Source: Desulfosporosinus sp. Tol-M (GTDB taxonomy: Bacteria; Bacillota; Desulfitobacteriia; Desulfitobacteriales; Desulfitobacteriaceae). From it: DNA of 39,815 nt. Location: positions 1 to 39,815 of the forward strand of contig JQID01000068.1 of the NCBI GenBank assembly GCA_000770645.1, in the 5' to 3' direction. Every line of letters starts with the position of its first letter. Within the stretch, counting starts at the first letter, position 1. The notes below the pieces were generated by a model. That model saw only the letters and a list, made by a program, of their open reading frames with translations, ran no database searches and was not told the DNA's origin. The position numbers and the translations under genes were made by a program. Positions 13,570 through 22,131 of this stretch are shown in pieces.

Positions 13570-16500
13570 TTATCGTGAAACTAACTGGAATGAATCATCT
13601 CTTAATCCAACCAGGTACTGCATTAAGACTATTACATCTTTAATGCTTGGTCTTAATACACCTGAGACAGGTTCTGGAGGTAAGATAGAAGCCATATTTA
13701 TCAGATTTACCTGTTCCAGATCCGCTCCTGCATTTCTCAACCCAGCCAAGTACTGTAGACCGGCAACCGCATCAGCAATATTGGGTTGGGTTTCAGGACC
13801 TTCATTATAAATTTTACCACGGTGGAATTCCAGATCAGAAGGATTATCAACGCAAATTTGATTATTATCTGGATCCCTTACATTAATAAAATGCACCTGC
13901 AGGCTTGTCACATCAAGCGCAGACCCGATTAAGGTAATTGGCAAGAAGAAAAGCTTGTTATAATTAGATGTTCCAATAGCTACCGCATCGGCAATATACA
14001 CTTTACCTGCTACTGAATCAACATTCTTAATGAATTGACCTAAGTGTGCTTCATCAAGTACATCTAGGATGGCTACTTTAGTCGGATCAAAGTCTACTTT
14101 GATTTGGTAACCAGCAACGTTTGGATTAATCGTGTTGCCGTTTTGATCCTTGATGTTCTCAAGACCGACAAATATTCCGACACTGTCCCCATCTTCTGGA
14201 TTGATCCCAATCTGAACTAGTGGTGTGGCGCTATAATCCGTAATTAACAGATTAGTCAAGCTTATATCTTGTGTTAACAACTGTCCTACAGTTATATGAA
14301 TAGTAACAGGAATTGCATTTGCATAGGGATTGTTACTCCCACAGGCATCCGCTACCAACAAATAGTCACCTGTTGGTATATTCCCGCCCAGCATAAATGA
14401 CCCGTCATTGTTTATACCTGTACCACAAAGATCATCTCCGCTGTTATCCAGCCTTCTTAATTTTACATAGACATCTGAGTTATCCCCACGGATAAAGGCA
14501 CTGCCGTCTGGCTGCAGCACCCTACCGGTAATGAGCGGTATACTGCCTTGCTGGATATCCAGCGGTACTACAGAAAATGCCATAGTGGTATCGGTTGGAT
14601 CAAAGAGCCAAAATGCTTTAACCAGCAACTGATAGTTTCCACTTTCCCAAGTTAGGTCAATCGGTATCTCCTGCTCACGGGATTGGCCAGGACCATACCC
14701 CCAAAATCCCACGACACTGCCGTTCGGAGCCCTTAGCACTGCATCCCAGACAACAGGACCACCTTCATTAAATAATACTTTAACTGTCGGAGGAGCCGCA
14801 CTGCTGTATGAACAAAGCTCCTCTCCTTGGTATGAAAGATGAATCCCCTCTACACCAAAATTAATCATACCTTCCCATTGACCCAGATCCAGTGGTTTAC
14901 CTAGTGTCTGAGGAACAATAAACACCGGGGTCTCTACAGGATCAAGGCCATTAACATAACTATTTGTCGTTCGATCATATATTTTCTCTTCCAGCTTAAA
15001 GCTCAGACTATCGCCTGAAGCAAAACTAAAACCATGACCCAGTGACAAAACCAGTTTATTACCCCCCGACCATCCGAAACATACTTCCCCATCAAAAATA
15101 TCTTTTTTTAGAACTGTCCACTCATTCTCATTTTTCTTTAAGGAAATACTGCCTCTAATCTTATCAACACCCGGATACTTCCATGTATCCAATGTATTCT
15201 GATCAAAACTAACCGCAATAGTCTGCCGCTGTGGGTTGGCCTCAGTTATCTTAACTGCGGCAGGGATGATGTCAACGTGCGAAGAGATCCCTAAAATGGG
15301 GGGATAGTCACTGATGACCGGAATATCCTGCCCCTTGATACTTGTTAAATATCCGCCAAATGCAAATGACTTAGCTTCATCATCAAGATTAATGAAGCTC
15401 CCCCCTTTAAGGGCGAAAATCCCACTACCCCCTGCTCCGGACAATGATCGGAAATGCACCCGTAGCAGTTTCCCGTAACCGCTTAAACCAACTGTATCAC
15501 CTTGAGGACCTGTTAACTCAACATAAACCCCATCCGCTCCTTGTGAACCTTGCTGCAACGTCCAGCCGCTCGCCGGAATAAGCTCCCCGGGCACAACTTC
15601 TAATACCTCCAGCCGATCAGAATCATAGGCTATATAACCCTGGAAAGAAGCAAGGTTAGTTACCGGAGACATTAGTTTACCGCTATGGTCATTTTGTTCA
15701 ATATTAATTGAAGCCCAAAAATCATCTCCGGCATTTATCTGCAAGGAAGGTCCGTCCTCTTCCCTTTCCACATCAAAACTGGTCAGACTTATATCCTGCA
15801 CAACAGTGATTTTAATCCCCAGACTGATATTTACGTTTTGTACGTTTATCGGATTTGTTAAGTGCCCGTAAATTACATATTCACCTGGCGTATTTCCATC
15901 ATAACATCCCGGTGCCCATGTAATGTCGCAGTCAGAAACTGTCGTTGGAAGGTTAAGGTTCTCATAAGCTGTGCCTACTATTACCGTTTTACCCTCAAGC
16001 GCCGTTATTGTATTGTCTGCAATTTTAGCATTTGCACCCGCCCCCTCAAGGTATACACTCATAGCCATATCCGGCATTATTATGCATGCTGTCCCTATTA
16101 AGTCTTCGGAATAAAGACATACATCATTATTTCCTGAACCTGTTATCGATACAATGCTGCTTACTATTTCCACTAAACCACCCAGATGAACCGATATTAC
16201 TGTGCTATTATCTCCACTTGCCGTAATTGTTCCGGCAGAAATTTTAATATAACCGCCGTTTGAGGCATAAACACAAGTGCTTTTTAAGCCTGTGGCATTT
16301 ATCGTCGCTGGGCCACTTATTTCGGCCTTACCACAGCCAAAGGCAACCAAACCTGTACTTTCCTCACCCGCCGCAACAACGGTTCCGCCGGAGAAGCGTA
16401 CCACACAGTCTCGCTCTCCTTCGTCTTGTATATTATTGCCATTTTCATCGAGAAAACCAGTTGACTGGGCATTAATACCTATACCTTCAGTTCCTGTAAC

Positions 16501-18555
16501 GGTTATTGTCCCGCCAGATATGGTTGCTTGGGCATACACATCTTCACCGACAATATTGACACCGCGATATTTAGCGGCTATGGTTCCCCCTGAAATGAAT
16601 CCATCTCCTCCTAAGCCAATTTCCACGCCAATACCGTTATCGCCCGTGGCACTAATCGTTGTTCCATCCAGTATTGTAACACTGCTGCCATGTGATGCTT
16701 CAAGCGCGTGTCCGTTTTGACCATTTGCATTAATAACTACCGAAGCGCCGCCGACGGTAATATTGGAGCAACCATAGGCGGAAACGCCCACACCATCCTG
16801 CTCATTAGCATTAATGGTACATGCATTAATGTGGCCAGAGGCACCACCTCTGACATAAACACCGTAACCCTCTTTACCTGTAATGTTAATAGTACCACCA
16901 TCTAAGGTAGCCGAAGCAGGAAGGTTTTCACCGTTTATGTCGATACCGATTCCGCAGTCACCGTTTACGGTGATTGTCCCGCCTGAAATAGTAACCTCGC
17001 TGAATTTGCGGGCATATATGCCGAAACGGGCATTACAGGCGGCATCACCAGCGATAATCGCACCGCTCGTCATCGAAAAACTGCTGCCCTTGTTTGTCCA
17101 TGTTCCATGTAAATATACTGCTGCACCCTGGGATGCATTTGACTTCACAGTTCCGCCTGTTATCTTAATAAACCCGCCGCCATCTGCAGCAACAACACCA
17201 TATTTATGGTCATTGAAGTTGCTGTCGTTAAAACCGTCGCCTTCAATTGTTACATTACTGCCTACCTCCAGGCTGTCCTTCGTATCGTCTGTTACAATTC
17301 GGTATTTCCCGGCATGTATTGTTACAGATTTCTCCGCAGAGAGTGTGAGCACTCCATCAAGGGCAATGTCTCCGTGAAGCGTCATTTCACCTCCGGTTGC
17401 TTTTATGCTGTCAAACTCAGTTGTAAACTCTTCTAAATTATCAGGAACGCAACCCACGTTCACAGGTGCCCCAAAGTCGTAGCCCGTCTTCGCAGCCGTA
17501 ACCGTGTACGTTTGGCCTGCACACAAAGCTGCACTTATCTCATAAGTTGCTCCGCTGTCTGATGTTGTCGCACCTGTAATGGTTACAGATTGATTCGAAC
17601 TATCAAGAAGCGTGAAGTTGCTTGCTGTTAAGCCCGTCAATGCCGGGTTTAAGGCTACAGTAAATCCTGTGGGGGCTGGATTACTCACCGTCAACGTTTC
17701 GGATATCGGCGCAGTAGGAGCTATAACTTCGAACGTTCTGTTATATTTCGTAGCGTAATCTTTTGCGGTAGATGGGTCATAGCCTATAATCTTTGTCGCG
17801 GCTGGTATTGTGTCTGCGCTATCATATATTGCTGTTGTTGCTGAGTTAATCGTAATACTCGTTAAGCTTGTGCATAAGTAAAAAGCATATTCGCCAATAC
17901 TTGTTATTCCTTTCGGAATACTAATACTTGTTAAGCCTATGCAATCGTCAAAAGTCCACCCTCCGATACTTGTTACCCCTTGCGGGATGCTTATTGTTGT
18001 TAAACCATAGCAACCGGCAAAAGCACAGATGCCGATACTTGTTACTCCTTCCGGGATGCTCATACTTGTTAAGCCTGTGCAATCGGCAAAAGCAGAGTCG
18101 TCGATACTTGTTACTCCTTGTGGAATGCTTACTGTAGTTAATCTTGCGGGACACACAATTAAAATAGTCCCTGCTTTGTTATAAAGCACGCCGTCAATAC
18201 TTTTGTAGAATAAATTATCTGCAGCTACTGTAATAGCAGTTAAGCCATAGCAATAGGCAAAAGCCCCGTGGCCGATACTTGTTACTCCTTGTGGAATGCT
18301 AATACTTGTTAAGCCTGCGCCATAAAAAGCCGCATCGCCAATGCTTGTCACAGGAAATCCGCCTAAAGTACTTGGTATTGTAACATCTCCTCCAGCCCCT
18401 GTGTACCCCGTTATTTGGGTTTCGCCTGCTGTTGCAGTATATGTGTAATCCCCGCTTTGGTCTGCTTGTACTTGACTGCTACAACACAATAAAATAGCCA
18501 TCATCATTAGGCTGATCAGAAATGTATTTACTTTGCTAATTTTTAATATCCTCAT
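13570..18555 (-). CDS. Giant secreted protein: LRR, beta-helix, cohesin-like and dockerin-like domains
   Basis: About 1661 residues from ATG 18555 (AAGGA upstream); the longer frame to 18618 adds 21 residues before the signal peptide. Order: signal peptide (MRILKISK, hydrophobic core, VQA cleavage, about 1-32); BspA-type LRR_5 repeats of 23 residues (about 35-275, SIPQGVTSIGxxAF); an Ig-like module (about 285-365); glycine-rich beta-helix-like repeats (about 385-870, ISGGTITVxG); a cohesin-like domain (about 930-1070, FQGYIAYDSDRLEVLEV); unassigned modules; a carboxypeptidase-regulatory-like fold (about 1335-1440); a second cohesin-like domain (about 1442-1575); and two dockerin-like helices (NIADAVAGLQYLAGLR, SIKDVIVLMQYLVGLRD). 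The dockerin calcium loops (DxNxDG) are missing. No catalytic or sortase motif is evident, so a surface adhesin or scaffold is likeliest. No partner cohesin or dockerin genes are in the window. Confidence 0.88.
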   Translation of the reverse strand: MRILKISKVNTFLISLMMMAILLCCSSQVQADQSGDYTYTATAGETQITGYTGAGGDVTIPSTLGGFPVTSIGDAAFYGAGLTSISIPQGVTSIGHGAFAYCYGLTAITVAADNLFYKSIDGVLYNKAGTILIVCPARLTTVSIPQGVTSIDDSAFADCTGLTSMSIPEGVTSIGICAFAGCYGLTTISIPQGVTSIGGWTFDDCIGLTSISIPKGITSIGEYAFYLCTSLTSITINSATTAIYDSADTIPAATKIIGYDPSTAKDYATKYNRTFEVIAPTAPISETLTVSNPAPTGFTVALNPALTGLTASNFTLLDSSNQSVTITGATTSDSGATYEISAALCAGQTYTVTAAKTGYDFGAPVNVGCVPDNLEEFTTEFDSIKATGGEMTLHGDIALDGVLTLSAEKSVTIHAGKYRIVTDDTKDSLEVGSNVTIEGDGFNDSNFNDHKYGVVAADGGGFIKITGGTVKSNASQGAAVYLHGTWTNKGSSFSMTSGAIIAGDAACNARFGIYARKFSEVTISGGTITVNGDCGIGIDINGENLPASATLDGGTINITGKEGYGVYVRGGASGHINACTINANEQDGVGVSAYGCSNITVGGASVVINANGQNGHALEASHGSSVTILDGTTISATGDNGIGVEIGLGGDGFISGGTIAAKYRGVNIVGEDVYAQATISGGTITVTGTEGIGINAQSTGFLDENGNNIQDEGERDCVVRFSGGTVVAAGEESTGLVAFGCGKAEISGPATINATGLKSTCVYASNGGYIKISAGTITASGDNSTVISVHLGGLVEIVSSIVSITGSGNNDVCLYSEDLIGTACIIMPDMAMSVYLEGAGANAKIADNTITALEGKTVIVGTAYENLNLPTTVSDCDITWAPGCYDGNTPGEYVIYGHLTNPINVQNVNISLGIKITVVQDISLTSFDVEREEDGPSLQINAGDDFWASINIEQNDHSGKLMSPVTNLASFQGYIAYDSDRLEVLEVVPGELIPASGWTLQQGSQGADGVYVELTGPQGDTVGLSGYGKLLRVHFRSLSGAGGSGIFALKGGSFINLDDEAKSFAFGGYLTSIKGQDIPVISDYPPILGISSHVDIIPAAVKITEANPQRQTIAVSFDQNTLDTWKYPGVDKIRGSISLKKNENEWTVLKKDIFDGEVCFGWSGGNKLVLSLGHGFSFASGDSLSFKLEEKIYDRTTNSYVNGLDPVETPVFIVPQTLGKPLDLGQWEGMINFGVEGIHLSYQGEELCSYSSAAPPTVKVLFNEGGPVVWDAVLRAPNGSVVGFWGYGPGQSREQEIPIDLTWESGNYQLLVKAFWLFDPTDTTMAFSVVPLDIQQGSIPLITGRVLQPDGSAFIRGDNSDVYVKLRRLDNSGDDLCGTGINNDGSFMLGGNIPTGDYLLVADACGSNNPYANAIPVTIHITVGQLLTQDISLTNLLITDYSATPLVQIGINPEDGDSVGIFVGLENIKDQNGNTINPNVAGYQIKVDFDPTKVAILDVLDEAHLGQFIKNVDSVAGKVYIADAVAIGTSNYNKLFFLPITLIGSALDVTSLQVHFINVRDPDNNQICVDNPSDLEFHRGKIYNEGPETQPNIADAVAGLQYLAGLRNAGADLEQVNLINMASILPPEPVSGVLRPSIKDVIVLMQYLVGLRDDSFQLVSR
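17860..18360 (-). repeat. 69-bp tandem coding repeats (LRR units)
   Basis: About six imperfect copies of a 69-bp unit encode 23-residue leucine-rich repeats (LTSISIPQGVTSIG...AF..C.G). One copy is interrupted by a 23-residue insert (AADNLFYKSIDGVLYNKAG). Near-identical DNA in neighbouring units suggests recent duplication and possible length change. Confidence 0.8.
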
Positions 18556-18697
18556 GTTATGAGCCATTCCTTTCGCTGTGCTCAAGGCACTAGAATTTAA
18601 GGAAAGTGTTTTCCCCAAGGTACATTATTCTACACAGCAACAGTTATTCCTTCTTAATTCTTGGGACTTGAAGATAAATTTGGTACTTTTTGATCAT

Positions 18698-18735
18698 AAA
18701 AAAAGGACTTGGCAGTATCAATTCTAACCAAGTCC
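18698..18735 (-). terminator. Rho-independent terminator of the dehydratase-activase operon
   Basis: On the minus strand GGACTTGG (18728-18735) pairs with CCAAGTCC (18705-18712) and is followed by seven T. It lies 130 bp after the last gene of the operon. Apart from this and the heptad array, 18556-18868 shows nothing further; the promoter of the giant gene could not be assigned. Confidence 0.7.
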
Positions 18736-18833
18736 AGCAAGCTATTATATTGGGTTTCTCAGTCACTCCCCAAATCCTCTCGTTCGGCAAAGTATATGCC
18801 TGCCGACTATTTATCCATGTGCTAAGAATGATC

Positions 18834-18868
18834 CACGAACTTCGAACCTCGATTCTCGCACTTCACAC
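18834..18868. repeat. Heptad array A
   Basis: Five contiguous 7-mers: CACGAAC, TTCGAAC, CTCGATT, CTCGCAC, TTCACAC. The array ends on the base before the minus-strand stop codon of the activase gene (18869-18871). It belongs with the arrays at 22083 and 23624. Confidence 0.6.
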
Positions 18869-19894
18869 TTAGGCCCTCTTTTGTTCGCCTTGACGTTCCG
18901 TAATACGGATGCCATCGCTGTCACCGGCAACAATCGACCATTTTCCACAGCGATCTCCCCACATGGCCAAACTCTTCCCATCCTGCATGATTTTTACAAC
19001 CTCACAACGATTTGAGCACCCGGCGCACTCAAAGCTTTGTGCTTGGAATTGAGTTTCACCCAGGTGTAAACCGCGAAATTTAGTCCTTGTTTCAGCTTGC
19101 ATTCCCACTTTTTCCTGGGCTAAGTAGGCTGCTCCTAAGGCACCCATAACTCCATAATGTTCCGGTACAATTACCGGTTGACCTAACTCATCTTCAAATG
19201 CTTTACTTATTCCGGGGTTCGCCGCCACTCCGCCCTGGAAGAAGATCGGGCCGCGTATATCTTTGTTTTTCCCTACATTATTGAGATAATTCCGCACCAT
19301 CGCCTTACATAATCCAGCTAAAATATCTTGCAGTGAATGCCCCAGCTGTTGTTTGTGAATCATATCTGATTCCGCAAATACTGAACAACGCCCGGCAATC
19401 TGCACCGGATGCTTTGCTTGCAGAGCCAGTGGACCGAACTCTTCAATTAAAATGCCTAACCTTGCTGCCTGCTGATCGAGAAACGACCCCGTTCCGGCTG
19501 CACAGACGGTATTCATGGCAAAATCAGCAACGACACCATCCCTGAGGATGATGATTTTCGAGTCCTGCCCGCCAATCTCCAGAATAGTCTGCACCTCAGG
19601 ATTCATTCGCGAAGCTGCGACAGCATGAGCGGTAATTTCGTTTTTCACGACATCAGCACCTAATAAGGTACCCGCCAGCTGACGCGCGCTCCCTGTAGCT
19701 CCAACACCAATGATTTCATCAGAGTTCCCCATTTTAGAGCGCAACAGCTTAATCCCCTCTTGAATTGTTTGCATAGGACGACCTTGAGTTCTTAGATATA
19801 GAGCCTCCTTTAACGTATTGTCTGATTGCAATAGTACTATATTCGTACTGACTGACCCAACGTCGACCCCCAGAAAGTACTTATCTTGCCCCAA
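18869..19894 (-). CDS. Acyl-CoA dehydratase activase (BadF/HgdC family ATPase)
   Basis: A 341-residue ASKHA-fold ATPase. Visible are the phosphate loop GVDVGSVSTN, GATGSARQL, EIGGQDSK and the two cysteines that hold a [4Fe-4S] cluster across the dimer in HgdC-type activases (NTVCAAGTGSF and AGRCSVFAES). The last 70 residues add a Cys-containing tail (FECAGCSNRCEV, GDRCGKW) that may bind another metal. Family members use ATP to inject an electron into 2-hydroxyacyl-CoA dehydratases or related enzymes. The start is TTG 19894, overlapping the previous gene by 14 bases, with GAGGGG upstream. The substrate is unknown. Confidence 0.9.
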   Translation of the reverse strand: MGQDKYFLGVDVGSVSTNIVLLQSDNTLKEALYLRTQGRPMQTIQEGIKLLRSKMGNSDEIIGVGATGSARQLAGTLLGADVVKNEITAHAVAASRMNPEVQTILEIGGQDSKIIILRDGVVADFAMNTVCAAGTGSFLDQQAARLGILIEEFGPLALQAKHPVQIAGRCSVFAESDMIHKQQLGHSLQDILAGLCKAMVRNYLNNVGKNKDIRGPIFFQGGVAANPGISKAFEDELGQPVIVPEHYGVMGALGAAYLAQEKVGMQAETRTKFRGLHLGETQFQAQSFECAGCSNRCEVVKIMQDGKSLAMWGDRCGKWSIVAGDSDGIRITERQGEQKRA

Positions 19895-21029
19895 TGCTTA
19901 GCACGTCCCCTCTTTTGTGTTCAATTCCTGGTTCAATGTTTGCCCTTTCCAGCAGATCCACGAACGCCTCTAACCGCGTTTGCAGCCCGGCCTGTCCGGT
20001 ATGTTCATCGACGATAAGCGTCATAATCGGCACTTTGTACGCTTCTTGTACTTTTGGTAAAACACTGGCTGCCACAATCTCCGGCATGCAAGATAACGGG
20101 AAAATTTGGATGATCCCATCAAAGCCTTCCTGTGCAAATTTCACGGCAGCTCCAACCGTTTCCTGACCATGCCCCCCAACAAAATGTGGCAAATAGGGTT
20201 TTGCATGACCCGAATAGGATTTGATTGATCGATATCCCTGAGTCAGACCTTGAAATATATGATTTCCAATCCACCCTGAGAGGTAAATCGAACGATCCAC
20301 TTCCACACCTAAACGCCCTATCTCTTCCTCTAAACCCACTGAGGTAAAGGGATCTAAGATTGTATAAATCTCCCCGATAATCCCTATGCGCAAAGGTTTG
20401 CAAAACCGTTCGGAAGGGTTTAGCCCCGCTTGACGTTCCCGAATACTTTCCTGCACCCAGCGAACTGTATCCTTAACACCAATATCAGTCATAGTCTGCG
20501 CAATGCGTGTTTTGGCATCTTCATACAATTTCTCCGTTTCCCTCGGATCAGGTAACCTCGGCCTTGCTGCATGAATCAGATCTTCAACTCGGTCTAAGGC
20601 GACACTTTTCAAATAGGCGAATCGTATAGCCCGGAGAATCTTTACCCAGGAATTCTTCGATCCGGCTAAATAGCGGATACGCCCCGCCAGCCCAAGCAAG
20701 CTTCCATCAGGCGGCTCAAGAGTCACCATATCATAAGCATATCCCGCATCTTGAAGGATCTGCCGTTCCACTTCACCATAATAACCAAAACGGCAGGGAC
20801 CGATCCCCCCAGTAATCACAATCGTGTCCGCACCTTCATTCGCCGCTTCAATATAATTACCCAGATTTAATTTTAAGGGCAGACAAGCGGATTCTGGCGC
20901 CAACCTTGTGCCTAATTGCATGGTTCGTTTACTGTTGATTGGTGGGATTACCACTTCAACATTGAGTGATTCAAAGAGAGTTTGAATCACTATCCAGGTG
21001 TTCCCCATGTGCGGAAACGTAACCTTCAT
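19881..21029 (-). CDS. 2-hydroxyacyl-CoA dehydratase-like / CoA-protein-activase subunit
   Basis: A 382-residue protein of the HgdB-like/DUF2229 superfamily that accompanies activases. It opens MKVTFPHMGNTW and contains RLAPESACLPLKLNLGNYIEA, GGIGPCRFGYYGEVE and FPLSCMPEIVAASVLP; the three conserved cysteines are candidate [4Fe-4S] ligands. The C-terminal LIVDEHTGQAGLQTRLEAFVDLLER is shared with the upstream gene (see 20971-22011), so the two are paralogous halves. The start is ATG 21029 with GGAGG 7 nt upstream, inside the end of the upstream gene (59-bp overlap). The product is probably cytoplasmic and forms a complex with its two neighbours. Confidence 0.85.
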   Translation of the reverse strand: MKVTFPHMGNTWIVIQTLFESLNVEVVIPPINSKRTMQLGTRLAPESACLPLKLNLGNYIEAANEGADTIVITGGIGPCRFGYYGEVERQILQDAGYAYDMVTLEPPDGSLLGLAGRIRYLAGSKNSWVKILRAIRFAYLKSVALDRVEDLIHAARPRLPDPRETEKLYEDAKTRIAQTMTDIGVKDTVRWVQESIRERQAGLNPSERFCKPLRIGIIGEIYTILDPFTSVGLEEEIGRLGVEVDRSIYLSGWIGNHIFQGLTQGYRSIKSYSGHAKPYLPHFVGGHGQETVGAAVKFAQEGFDGIIQIFPLSCMPEIVAASVLPKVQEAYKVPIMTLIVDEHTGQAGLQTRLEAFVDLLERANIEPGIEHKRGDVLSIGAR

Positions 21030-22011
21030 GGACCTTCCTCCTTTCGACCATATCTAAAAAGGCTTCCAGACGAGTAACAAGGCCTGCCTCTCCACTGTGT
21101 TCGTCAAGGGTGATCATCATATATGGTTTATGTGTTTCCCGGGCGGAACTCGCTAATAGTCCCTGCACTATAGAGTCGGTTCCACATCCAAAGCACGATA
21201 AATAGATGATCCCATCAATATCAGGATCGGTAATAAACTTTTTCCCTGCTCCAAAAATTTGCTTAGCGTGATTCCAAAATATCTTTTTGCGTAACCCTGA
21301 CAAATGATTATTAACCTCTTCCAAGTTAACGTTTTGGACCAATTCCACTTCCGCCTTTTTGCGCAGTCGCCTAAGCAGGTTCAGGTTAGCATAGGGTTCT
21401 TGCGTAAGGTAGGAATGCCCTACTAAAGCAATTCTAAGGCGACCTGGCTCATTGAGAGGCACAGTATCCTTTTGAGAGCTCGCGATCCTCTTCGCAGTAC
21501 TCTCTATCTGAGGCAGGTTCTTCTCAAAATCCCATCCTGACCCATTGGAATCCTGATAACGTTTTTGCCATTCTTGGCCCAGGGTAAAGGCTTTCCGAAT
21601 ATCCGCCCTGCCCTTACCTAACTGAAGCCCCAAGACCTGAAGATCTTTCAGGACCTGACGTTTCCCCTTCCGCCAATTTACGGTTACAGTCAAGACCGGG
21701 ATTCCGGGAGGAACGGCAGGCAGCAGGCTTTCCGGAATCCCCAGGAATTTTGGACAACTGTAGGTGTTTGCCTCAACACTGACCATACGGGGCAAAAAAA
21801 TGGCATCGACGTCTTCAAGCGCTTGGATATGTCCTGCCAGCAACTTAATGGGTAAGCAAGTATCGTCGCTGACCCTTCTTAAACCCTGTTCCATAATTTG
21901 GCGATGTGTAGGCGGAGAGGTCACTACCTTAATATCCAATGCCGAAAAAAATCCAGACCAGAATGGAAAATAATCATAATAAAAGAGTGCTCGCGGAAAC
22001 CCGATTTTCAC
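20971..22011 (-). CDS. DUF2229-type activase-related protein
   Basis: A 346-residue protein starting MKIGFPRALFYYDYFPFW, a typical opening of the DUF2229 part of large clostridial acyl-CoA dehydratase activases. Cys residues in VSDDTCLPIKLLAGH, NTYSCPKFLG and LSCFGCGTDS could bind an iron-sulfur cluster. The end (ITLDEHSGEAGLVTRLEAFLDMVERR) mirrors the next gene. The start is GTG 22011, about 10 nt after AAGGA. First gene of a three-gene, overlapping operon; the 70 bases upstream show no clear sigma-A promoter. Confidence 0.85.
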   Translation of the reverse strand: MKIGFPRALFYYDYFPFWSGFFSALDIKVVTSPPTHRQIMEQGLRRVSDDTCLPIKLLAGHIQALEDVDAIFLPRMVSVEANTYSCPKFLGIPESLLPAVPPGIPVLTVTVNWRKGKRQVLKDLQVLGLQLGKGRADIRKAFTLGQEWQKRYQDSNGSGWDFEKNLPQIESTAKRIASSQKDTVPLNEPGRLRIALVGHSYLTQEPYANLNLLRRLRKKAEVELVQNVNLEEVNNHLSGLRKKIFWNHAKQIFGAGKKFITDPDIDGIIYLSCFGCGTDSIVQGLLASSARETHKPYMMITLDEHSGEAGLVTRLEAFLDMVERRKVHEGYVSAHGEHLDSDSNSL

Positions 22012-22082
22012 AATTTTTGCATCCTTTCGTGTATAAAAGATATACCAAGTGTGTTGTTATTGGACTAAAAAACCACATCCAC

Positions 22083-22131
22083 TTGAACTTCGATATTCGA
22101 ACCTCGTGCCTCGAACTTCGCACCTCGATTA
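22083..22131. repeat. Heptad array B
   Basis: Seven contiguous 7-mers (TTGAACT, TCGATAT, TCGAACC, TCGTGCC, TCGAACT, TCGCACC, TCGATTA). The last overlaps the minus-strand stop codon of spoVAF (22129-22131). Confidence 0.7.

Noticed and set aside
15862..17436. Several plus-strand ORFs opposite the giant surface protein gene.
   Set aside because: They mirror the low-complexity coding repeats of the minus-strand gene and have no start signals.
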